A stretch of DNA of 64,000 bases, taken from Eucommia ulmoides (Eukaryota; Streptophyta; Magnoliopsida; Garryales; Eucommiaceae). Below are positions 48,311 to 57,842 of this stretch, piece after piece. The stretch spans positions 558,001-622,000 of the forward strand of contig JAENRU010000483.1 in the NCBI GenBank assembly GCA_016647705.1, in the 5' to 3' direction. The translations under genes were made by a program, and so were the position numbers. Below the pieces are notes generated by a model. That model saw only the letters and a list, made by a program, of their open reading frames with translations, had not been told where the DNA came from and did no database searches. Every line of letters starts with the position of its first letter. Within the stretch, counting starts at the first letter, position 1.

Positions 48311-49934
48311 TCAAATCAATTTAAACTCAATTAATGTCCCGATAATTACTAGTGATAGAATGAAGTGATGAAAATAAAAATCTGATTATAACATTAATGC
48401 GAGTAGCACAAAATCGAGCATGTAATCAAATTATCACACAAATCATTTTTAAAAGATTTTTTTTGTGCTTTTAAAGTTCAAAAACGATTTCTCATACAAT
48501 CAATTAACCAAGAAAGTAATGATAGGAATAAACTCAATTAAGAATATGCTTGAAACACTTTCACTAAGAAAACATAAAAATCTGATTATGATAGCTATGA
48601 ATAACACACAAATAAGTATGTAAACACATTTTCACCAAAAATTGTTTTAAAATATTTTTATGCGATTTAAAGTTCAGAAAACGATTTCGTCAAGATCTTA
48701 TCAACCAAGCAAATATATAAAAATAAATATGCACAAAAGACGAATAGTTTGGAAAGATCTCACTTGAATAACATCAAAGAATAATAGATTGAAATGCTAG
48801 ACATCTCAAATTGGTGACGCTTACACAATCAGCGCTTTAACTCAAGAATTTCTTGATCTCACAATTTTATCTCTTAAAATAATATCAGAATAATGACTCT
48901 TAGAAAAACTTAGGAACTGAATAGTTCTTGATATTATCACATTTTTATGTGAAATCCGCAGGGCTATATATATGGGATTAGAACAAGCTCTCTAATGGTT
49001 AGTTCTCATATTTCATGATAAATAATTACTTCAATAGACTCCTTATATTATAAAGACTCAATCCTGGTATAATTCACTTAATTATATCTTTGAAAATATC
49101 CAATTTAGTCCCTCAAACGTTTACTCAAACTCAATTAGATAAGATAGAAAAAATTTCATGAACCAAATTGAGAAATATCCAAAATACTTGAACCATATCT
49201 ATAGGGGTATTAAAATATCAATTAAATAACTTAAAATATATCAGATTCCTAAGATATCTCGCATAACTTAACCATAAAATGGCTACATTTTGGATCAAAG
49301 CCATCAAAATCTCAAATCCTTAAATTGACCATCGGTTGACCGACCAACACTCTTCGGTCGACTGCTCAATTTAGGACGTAGTCCAAGCCAAAATTTATTC
49401 GTCCATTTGGTCGACCGTCGATCTATCTCCTGTCGACCATATGATTCAAAAAGTTTCACAAGTCGACTTACTTGTCCACTGGAAGATCTAGAAAGTTCAT
49501 CTTTTAACCACAGGTCGACTGATCTATTAAAAGACTTTATAATTTAAGCTTACGTCAATCTATCTGTCAACCAAGAGATTCAGAGAGTTCATTTAATTTT
49601 CATAGGTCGACTTATTTGTTGACCGACCATGCTGGAACACTTCTCCTTAATTATTTTTCTACTAAATTTCTTCAACTTATCTGTTGACCTGAGTTGTTTT
49701 CCCTAGGTTCTTCAAATACTTCGATTTCTTAACGTCCGTCATCTTTGTCATTGTCTTTCGCATCCATTTTGCATTTTTCTCAATATCTTCATGATAATCT
49801 TATCACTGGAACTAATAAACTGAAACACTTGATAAAACCGTTAGTTCCATAAAAAATATTAATCTTTAATTGTCCATCAAAATCTTAGGATTCCCACAAG
49901 CACAATATGTGACAAGTAAACATTTGGACCAACA
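48311..49934 (-). repeat. Probable Sirevirus-like copia LTR (single, left limit uncertain)
   Basis: The right limit reads 'ggaccaaca', so the minus strand begins TGTTGGTCC, as in Maximus/SIRE-type LTRs. It contains six GTCGAC sites between about 49360 and 49620 within alternating 'gaccgacc' phrases, and a diverged tandem duplication of about 192 bp (48376 and 48568, 'aaaaatctgattat'). No primer-binding site, coding region or target duplication was found. Confidence 0.45.
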
Positions 49935-50385
49935 TGCATGATAATTACATGCTTTTGTACTCCTAGTTTAGTATAAATTCAAAAATATTTAATTAAATAA
50001 ACTCCCCCTCCATTTTTTGAAAATTATACTTTACCCTCTCCTCGTTCCAGAAATTAGCAATAATTATTGATTGAAAGAAAAAAAAAATTAAATCTATATA
50101 TTATGTTTTTATATAAAATTTAAAATTTAACCTTATTTATTTAACACTAAAGATATTTCAATTTTAATTTTTTAAATAGTAAGGGATCTTTGTATTATTT
50201 TTTTAAAAAAAAAATATTGCCTGATTTTTAATATTACTTTTTGGTGTTTTTTCTATACTTGTTTTAATGTAATTTATTTTTTCAATTGTGAATATTTTAG
50301 ACATATAAACTTAATTAAAAAAAAAAAAAACATTTTAAAAAAAACCTTAAAATCTTCATTGTCTTGATAAATTTATTTTTCAAAT
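49935..50385. other. AT-rich spacer, no gene seen
   Basis: Mostly A and T runs. It ends at the 9-bp target copy of the MULE. Confidence 0.6.
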
Positions 50386-50394
50386 TAAAACATA

Positions 50395-52344
50395 GGGTTA
50401 ATAACACTTTACTCCCCTTGTAGTTTAAACGTCGCTACTTACACCCATGTAGTTTTGGACGTAAATGAAAATTTAACCTTTTCTGTCAAACTTAACAGAT
50501 GTGCAGATCGCGCTAACTGTTATGAGGATGGGCATATTTTTTGTATTTTTTAACTCTAAAATATTGATTTATTGTTCCTAATTTACCCTCTATATTTCTA
50601 TATATAATCTCTATGTTTCTCATATGTTTTCTACATTAAACCAAACCTTCTGAGAAATTACAAAAAACAGAAATCCTACTTATTCTATCAATACCTTCGT
50701 AAACCAAACTAAAAACACAAATACATACACATATATATTATATATAGATTTATTGTTCTTCATGACTCTGCTTTTATGTTAAAAAAGAGAACTCTTGTCT
50801 CTCCTCATTTGCAAGTGCAAAGGTTACAGGTGTTGGATTTAAAATTGGCAGGGATCAATCGATCTGGAGGATCGAGACGATCTCAACAAAAATTTATGTT
50901 TTGTTCCTAAAATATAAACAAATTTTGGAATAAAAAATTATATTTGTATTCGCAGAACATAAAAATATAATGTTTATTCTCCCTCTTCTCCTTTGTGTTC
51001 AACATCGAGTTTATCAGCTTCGGCAACCCAATCCAGAACAGACGGGGAGATATGATCGAAACAGACCTTGAATCGGGCTCGTCTTTTGCAATTCAGTTGT
51101 AACGGGAAGCATCAACAACACTGAATCCCTCAATGAACGCTATTGTAAACCGTAATCAAGCGAATCAGTAACGTGTAGCATATGCCATAGTCCTAAACCC
51201 ATGATCAAAACATCTTGGTATGTGCTCTGTTTCGCTTGCAATCGATCATCAAATTTGTTAAATCCTTCACGTATGGTGCCCAGATGAAATCGAGTTTTAT
51301 CCCAATCTGATCGGTGACAAATTGATAATCACTGTGCCACTTGAACAAATCCGCTTGGGACGATTCCATTGCTTTGGATCCCAAAACCAGATTCAACAGC
51401 GAAACGACAACCAAACGAGCCTGTCAGTCTCCGGCGACGACGACCCATGATCCATTGAGCAGATCTGCGGTGTCGAAATGGCCTAATTTCTCGAACCCAC
51501 ACGCTGTTAGGGGTTCGGGTTTGACCCAACTCCAGGACCTATCGTAATTCGACAACGAATGGGAAACTTCGCGACTGGTGTTCAATCTCACATCCAATTC
51601 GACTTTATAGAGCAACGAAATGCAGGAATCGCGACTCTCCATAACTACAATAGGGTCTGAGGAGAAGGAGGAGACGAAATTAGAGATGGAGGGGAAGTAA
51701 GGAGTCAAATGAATGCAATTCGCAAGGGTGATGAAGAGATGGGCCCGATTCATGAAATTCCTAACCATTCGAAGACAAATCAAATGAAGGAGGGAACAAT
51801 CAATCACCGCCGCCACCCATCTGAGTTGATTGTAGAGTATGGGGAGTTCGAATCAGGAAGGGGAGGCGGAGATCCGAACAGAGATGAGAGCAAATGAGCT
51901 GATTTCGCGAAATCGACCTAGGATTTGGAGGCGACGAACGACGGATGTGAAGATGCAGCGAACAATCACCATCGCCGCCTCCCTCACGTTTTTTAGAGAG
52001 AGAGAGGCTCTAAGTTTTTAGAGAGAGAGTCCACCTCCCTCCATGGGATTTGTCCACCGTCGAGAGCGAGAGCGTTTTAGAGAGAAGAGCTCAAGTTAGA
52101 GAGAGAGGCTCTCAGTTAGAGAGAGAGAGAGCGCTCAATCATAGACATTTGGGTTAATTGCACTTTACACCCTAAAAAAATTAATAATTACATAAAGGTA
52201 AAATTGACATTTTCAATATTCTGTTAACGAAGTAACCTTTGCACTTAAGTCCAACAATCACAAGGGGGTAAGTGGTAAAATTTAAAGCACAAGACGGTAA
52301 AATGCAAATAGATCAAATCACAGGGGACAAATTGCTATTAACCC
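50395..52344 (-). mobile_element. Pack-MULE carrying a captured gene fragment
   Basis: Ends GGGTTAATAACACTT and, inverted, GGGTTAATAGCAATT (13 of 15 identical), with weaker similarity further in ('acttac(a/c)ccc(a/c)(t)tg', 'ttaacaga'). The flanks are a perfect 9-bp duplication TAAAACATA (50386-50394 and 52345-52353), the length typical of Mutator-like elements. The 1950-bp interior has no transposase. It carries a GC-richer acyl-esterase-like gene fragment on the minus strand (50960-51900) and GA-rich sequence at 51990-52140 that may be the captured 5' leader. Plant MULEs that carry host gene pieces are called Pack-MULEs. Confidence 0.85.
50960..51900 (-). pseudogene. Captured GDS/SGNH acyl-esterase-like (PC-esterase type) gene fragment
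   Basis: Minus-strand frame 51816-51427 reads SLLYKVELDVRLNTSREV, PLTACGFEKLG and NGSWVVVAGD, and then meets TGA at 51424-51426 exactly where the GDS nucleophile Ser is expected. The frame continues QARLVVVSLLNLVLGS and HSDYQFVTDQIGIKLDFIWA. After a shift near 51225 it reads DVLIMGLGLWHMLHVTDS, and after another near 51090 VSIISPRLFWIGLPKLINSM. The order suggests an SGNH-fold enzyme of the PMR5/Cas1p-like PC-esterase family, which O-acylate glycans in the secretory pathway; the family name is from memory of motif style and is uncertain. No introns are visible in the piece. Confidence 0.6.
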
Positions 52345-52483
52345 TAAAACATATGATTTTTTCAGCCAAAAAAAAAAAAGAAGAGGAATAACCAAACAAG
52401 GTTTAATAAATTATTTTGTATGTCCGTTGAAATCAATTGAAAACTTTCCTATCTTAATGTGTTCTACAATTGCTAAAAAAATA

Positions 52484-52726
52484 GGGTTAATTACACTTTA
52501 TCCCCTGTAGTTTGGCTAATTTTCACTTTATCCCTTGTAGTTTGGAAATCGCCACTTACTCCACTGTGGTCAAATTTTCTAACCACTTCCCCCCCTTATG
52601 TACCCTGATGTAGGGGAGTGAGTGCACCAAATATTTGACTACAAGGGGTGTAAGTGGTAATTTTCAAATTATAGGGGAGTAAGTATAAATTGACCAAACC
52701 ACCGGGAGATAAAATATAATTAACCC
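52484..52726. mobile_element. MULE-type MITE
   Basis: 243 bp with ends GGGTTAATTACACTTTATCC and, inverted, GGGTTAATTATATTTTATCT. The interior is nearly all inverted repeat ('ccccttgtag' and 'ctacaaggggt' type). Flanks AAAAAAATA (52475-52483) and TAAAAAATA (52727-52735) match at 8 of 9 positions. Ends are closely related to the Pack-MULE 140 bp away. Confidence 0.82.
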
Positions 52727-52739
52727 TAAAAAATATATA

Positions 52740-53479
52740 CATATATAAATATAGATGCATCCGTTAGGAATACAAAACGTTGATGACGAAAATTAGCATA
52801 TAAAGAAATGAATGAGATGATAATTATTATCGAAACATTAATTGACAATAAAATATATTAGGAACCCTCCACTTTAATGCTTTTAAATTCACTAAACAAA
52901 AAATTAAGAAGAGAGAAAATTATATAACAAAAAAAAAAAAAAATCCAAACAAAGAGCTCTCGTTAATTTATAATAAGTGCTTTCGGTTTTAGTTATTGTA
53001 CAAGTGTTAAACCCCGTATGTCAAGAATTATAATTTTGGTCAAAATTGATTTTTTTTTTCAATTTTTTTATATAATGCATTTTCAATTGTATTCTTTTAT
53101 TAGTTTTTTGATCAAATTATGGTTGTTACATTTTCTTTGAGTAATTGGTGCAGAATTTTAATTTTAAATTGTTCTGAGAATTAAATATTGTTGATCTAAA
53201 AAATATATACATTTCCATTTCTATTTTTTTATTACTTTTGGAATCAAATAAATTTAAAATTATTCGAAGGACTATATTTTTTTATGAAATTTAGTTATTG
53301 TTTGCATAAACTATTTGATTTAGTTATATTTTTAGAATTATTTTGAAAAGTTTTCGCGCATGATTTTATTTAGTAATAATTTTATTTAGATTCAAAAATA
53401 GTGGACTTGTAGATTTTTTTATTGATATTTTCAATTTTTTATTGTTTTTATCAATTTTCAACTCATTTTGTATACAAAA
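52740..53479. other. AT-rich spacer, no gene seen
   Basis: Long A and T runs and no recognisable element. Confidence 0.6.
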
Positions 53480-54118
53480 TTGGTTGCATTAAAACGAAAA
53501 TTACTTCTTTTTTTTTTTTTTTTCATTATTTCTACCAACCCTTGTATGAGAAACAAAGAATATATATATTTTTTTTTTTTTACTATAATTAAAAAATTTA
53601 GCATAGTTTTTTGTTTTTTATTTAAATTTTTTTTTATTCAAAAGGAAAATCTCATTGTTTTAAATTTAAAAAAATATTTACAATTTATTGAACCTACTAA
53701 ATTAATAATATGTAACAATTAAATTCACTCAAATCACTGTATTAATAATAAATTTAATATTTAAAACTTATTTAAATAAAATATTAAAGAGAAAAGAGGT
53801 TTGGTGGACTCTATTTTTTTTTTTCAAGTGTTGTCTTTCAATTTCAATTTCATTACTTCTATCAATAATTACATGAGAAACAAAGAATATATAAAAAATT
53901 ATTAAAATTTAAAAGTTTAGAATAGTTTTTTGTTATTCATTTAAAAGAAAAATCTACTATATTAATAATAAACATTTACAATTGAACCTATTATATTAAT
54001 AATAAATAACAATTAAATTCACCCAAATCACTATATTAATGATAAATGATATTTAAAACTTATTCAAATAAACAATTAAAGAAAACAATTAAAGTGAATC
54101 AAGAAAAAATGTTTTGTG
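53480..54118. repeat. AT-rich tandem repeat, paralogue of 1-305/13075-13270
   Basis: Two to three units of about 290 bp; landmarks 'caaatcact(g/a)tattaat' at about 53733 and 54025. At 53655-53690 the sequence 'tgttttaaatttaaaa' runs directly into 'atatttacaatttattgaac', an uninterrupted form of the CACTA target. The copia fragment at 54119 interrupts this array. Confidence 0.8.
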
Positions 54119-54667
54119 TGTTGGAGTAAAAACAATTATATGGGCTTATATATTAAATAAATGTGAATTATAGGCTATCAAATAAAGTTTAGGCCAATTA
54201 AAGTGATTAATTTAAGTTTTGGGGCCTTAATTAATGTATTATAAAGTGTGGGTATTATTGTATAGAGACAAGTATAATTTCTATTTTTATGATAGGTTAA
54301 AATAGAAAATACGAAAATACGAATAGGCGCGACTGTTTACGAACGGATGTGACTATTTACGAACAGGCGCGACTGTTTACAAACGGATGTGATTATTTAG
54401 AAACAGACACGATTGCTTATAAATAGGGGTCATGGTCCTCGGATGACACAACATTTTCTATTTTTCTGATCCCCATTATCAGAGAGAAATTTATACAAAA
54501 AATAAGTGTAGATCTGGAAGATCATAAAAACTTAGAATTGGATATTTCAACTTTCATATTATGGATTCAGGTACGCTTCCGCAAATTTAGTATTTTTATT
54601 CTTGATGATTTAATATGAATGTTCCTATTTGTGTGATGTTTTTCACATATCGAAATTAAGTCCTACA
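54119..54667 (+). repeat. 5' LTR of the second copia element
   Basis: Begins TGTTGGAGTAAAAAC and ends TCCTACA directly before the primer-binding site. It contains degenerate direct repeats 'cgcgactgtttac(g/a)aacgg' near 54328-54400. Confidence 0.85.
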
Positions 54668-54669
54668 TG

Positions 54670-54681
54670 TGGTATCAGAGC
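54670..54681 (+). other. Primer-binding site (initiator tRNA-Met)
   Basis: TGGTATCAGAGC, two bases after the LTR. Confidence 0.93.
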
Positions 54682-55299
54682 TAATTTTATATTGAATTAT
54701 TGAGAATAAGTTTGGTAGAGATTTTTCATATTAGGGTCGAAAATATTTTTTTCGAAAAGTTTAATATTTTTGAAAGAAAATTTATATAGAAAAATTCTAC
54801 ATTTCATCATGAGTCTAACAGTATAAATTTTATAAAATTTGGACTTGTGCTTGAATTTATATGATTTTTCAAAGTTATAGAAAAGTGTAAAATTTGACTA
54901 TTGTTTCTATTTCGGAATTATGGTTGTGGTTGGGAATCAGTGAAGAAGACGACGTCATTTCGTTTTGTTTTCACTGATTTATGTGACGCATATAGTTTTA
55001 TATTTATTTAGATGCATCCTTTCATAAGTGATTTGTTGGTTCGGTGGCATCGTATGCAAAAGGTCGCGCCGTTTGGCTCTTGTGGTCATGGATTTGATTA
55101 GTAATAATCACAGCATTTGAAAATAAGAATTAAAAAAAAAAAAAAAAGTGAATTTTTTTTTCAAAATTGTCATCTTCTGTAAAATGGATTGATAAGCAAC
55201 CTTATAATCTTTATTCAAAATCTACACCACTTCCAACAAGCTCCCTCTCTTATTTGCGCTATCTACCTAAAAATTCCACAGAGAATTAAAACATACATG

Positions 55300-55565
55300 T
55301 AAAGAAATTACCTAAATTACAAGAAATTACAGTACCTTGACGAGAGTGTCCTTCTTGTCTGAGGAATACCACCATTACCTAGATCCTTACCCAACCCAAA
55401 AACGCCACCACCATCATCCTTGCCCATTGCCACCGCGATTTCAGATCCGCCACCATCTATCCTTGGATCTACAGATTTGAAGCTTAGATCTGTAAATCTG
55501 AGCATATACACATAGATTTGTGTGTGTAGTTTTGAGATAGAGAGGAGAAGGGAATAGAGTGAGTA

Positions 55566-55598
<33 letters not shown>

Positions 55599-55831
55599 TA
55601 GGAGATAAGAGATAGAGAGAAATCGAAGGTTGCGCTGACAAAGACGAGCACAGCGGCGAAGACGAAGACAAAAGGTGGAAAGAAAGACGAACGATGGGCA
55701 TCGACGGAGACGAAGACGGACAATCGAGATAATCAACAACGGAGGCTATGAAAGATTAGAGGAGACAACAAAGTGTGAGAACGAGGACGAGAGCGGCTGC
55801 AAGGCAGTAAAGAAGTGAGAAGTGTGTCGTG
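55300..55831 (-). other. GC-richer insert in the copia leader, gene-leader-like
   Basis: On the minus strand a CT-rich stretch with a (TG)n(GA)n microsatellite (plus strand 55566-55600) precedes a short frame MGKDDGGGVFGLGKDLGNGG ending at about 55330 near a GT that could be a donor site. It looks like a captured 5' leader plus first exon, but I recognise no family. Overlapping frames in this low-complexity DNA are unreliable. Confidence 0.3.
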
Positions 55832-56079
55832 TAGGGATGGATTTGGGGATATTATTAGGGTTAATTTTATCAATATATGTAAATTTTTTTAAATGGTCGG
55901 GCTGGGCCGGGCCAGCCCTAAAAAAATCTGGCCAAGCCCAAGCTCGGCCCTAAAAACAAACAAGCTTTAATTTCTAAGCCCGAGCTCTGTCCATGGGCTT
56001 AAAACTCAAGCCCAAACCCTAAAAAAATAGGGTCGGGCTGGGCGGGCTTAGCGGGCCCCCAAGCCCATGACCATCCCTA
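55832..56079. mobile_element. Small hAT-like non-autonomous element
   Basis: Ends TAGGGATGG and, inverted, TAGGGATGGTCATGGGC; the interior is rich in 'gggctgggc' and 'aagcccaagc'. The 8-bp flanks GTGTCGTG and GTGAGGAG match at only 5 of 8, so the boundaries are tentative. Confidence 0.45.
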
Positions 56080-56144
56080 GTGAGGAGGCTACACACAACC
56101 ACCATTAGGGTAAAGACCAACAATCTGGTTATTTTGTCATCATT

Positions 56145-56149
<5 letters not shown>

Positions 56150-56181
<32 letters not shown>
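56150..56181. repeat. (TA)n(TG)n microsatellite
   Basis: About six TA units followed by about twelve TG units. Confidence 0.95.
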
Positions 56182-56619
56182 TGATGTTACAATGCATTTA
56201 TGCAATTTTAAATTCAAATATTGGTATTTAAAATATATATATTTTGAGATAAATTAATTAAAACAACATGTCACCAAAGTGACATCTCTTGTGGAAATTA
56301 ATTTTATTTTGAAATATAAAAGATTATGTATATGTAACTTATGTGAAATATTAATTGGCCCAAAGGAAAATTAATATTTTACAGAATTGTATGCACACCT
56401 GTGGTAATAAACGTGTGACGATTATTTGGTTTTACATATGAATAATAAATCGGCCCAAAGGAAGATTTATTATTCGATATGTTCTTATTATCAGTGTTTG
56501 ATTACTACACCAAGATATAAATTACGAGTTAATATTTTTATCCAAAGATAAAATATTGATAGAGTGTCCGATATCTTGAAATGGGGTTTGCCTTTATTTG
56601 AATTTATTTTTGTTTAAAA

Positions 56620-57842
56620 GACTTATGTGAGTTTGTTTTGTTTGTTTATTGTTCTCTGGATTCAGCTATTAGTTCTGCTTCTAACATTACTACCATCATT
56701 AATTCTATTCATATGCTAAATGGCACAAACTTCAAAGCATTGCACGATAACCTCCTAATAGTTCTCGGTGTTATGGATCTAGAGCTTGCGTTAAGGGTTC
56801 CTTCTCCTGCATCTCTTATTGATAAAAGTTTATCTGATGAAAAGAGGGACATTGAAAGGTGGGAGAAGTCAAATTGCATGTGTTTGATGATCATTAAGTA
56901 GGCCATTCCAGAAGCATTTAGGGGCACAATATCGGAAATGATAAAGACAACCTAAGAGTTCCTAGAAGAAATTAAGAATAGATTTGCCAATAATGAAAAG
57001 GCTGAAATAAGTACACTTTTGGAAAATCTCATCTCAATGAGATATAAAGGTAATGGGAATATTAGGGAGTACATTATGGAAATGTCCTATCTTGCTTCAA
57101 AGTTAAGAGTACATAAGCTTGATCTCTCTGAGGATTTGCTTGTGCATTTGGTTATGATATCTCTTCCCACACAATTTAGTCAATTTAAGGTGAGTTACAA
57201 TTGTCAAAAAGAGACTTGATCTCTTAATGAGCTTATCTCACATTGTGTGCAAGAAGAGGAAAGATTGAACCAAGAAAAGATAAAGAGTGCTCATTTGGCT
57301 GATACTTCCAAGGATAAAGGGAAGAAAAGAAAGAATGATAAAGAAGTTGCAGAGAATCCATATCAAAAGAAACAACATAAATAAAAGAACATTGATGGTT
57401 GTTTCTTCTGTGGAGCTGCGGGATATAAGAAGAAGTAATGTACCAACTATCATGCTTGGCGTGCAAATAAAGGTACATTTCTTAATTTAGTTTGTTCTGA
57501 AGTTAAGGCAATTGGGATGTTTAGGTTATTATTAAAGTCTGGTATTTATTTCAATTTGAATGAGACAATTGTTGTACCGTTATTTAGACGGAATTTGGTT
57601 TCTATTTCTATGTTGGAAAAATTTGATTATTCTTGTTCTTTCAGAAATAATAAATTTAGTCTTTTTCAGAATTCAAATTTGGTTGGTACCGGTTCTTTAT
57701 CTTATATAGATAACCTTTATATGCTTGATACAGTTGCTTCATATCATGAAACCTTGCAATTAAGTACTCGAGGTATTAAAAGGAAATTAACCAATGAGAA
57801 TTCCACATAATTATGGCATAAGAGATTAGGTCACATCTCCGT
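56620..57842 (+). pseudogene. Copia gag and pre-integrase fragment
   Basis: Reads MLNGTNFKALHDNLLIVLGV, RFANNEKAEISTLLENLISM, YIMEMSYLASKLR and a damaged knuckle (CFFCGAAGYKKK, stop, CTNYHAW). Then LVCSEV passes directly into IGMFRLLLKSGIYFNLNETI, so the protease active-site segment (DSGA) expected between them is deleted near 57500. It continues NLVSISMLEKFDYSCSF and LWHKRLGHIS. Stops interrupt it at several points. The fragment ends at the CACTA junction. Confidence 0.85.

Larger units (their letters stand above)
54119..57842 (+). mobile_element. 5' part of a second Ty1/copia element, truncated at 57842
   Basis: One LTR (54119-54667), a primer-binding site, a long leader carrying inserted sequence, and gag up to the GAG-pre-integrase motif LWHKRLGHIS. 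Then the sequence changes abruptly to inverted CACTA sequence. No 3' LTR is present in the window. Confidence 0.85.

Noticed and set aside
55317-55739. Minus-strand frame of 140 codons in the copia leader insert
   Set aside because: Dominated by CT/CA microsatellite translation; only the last part (MGKDDGG...) might be real, noted as a low-confidence region.
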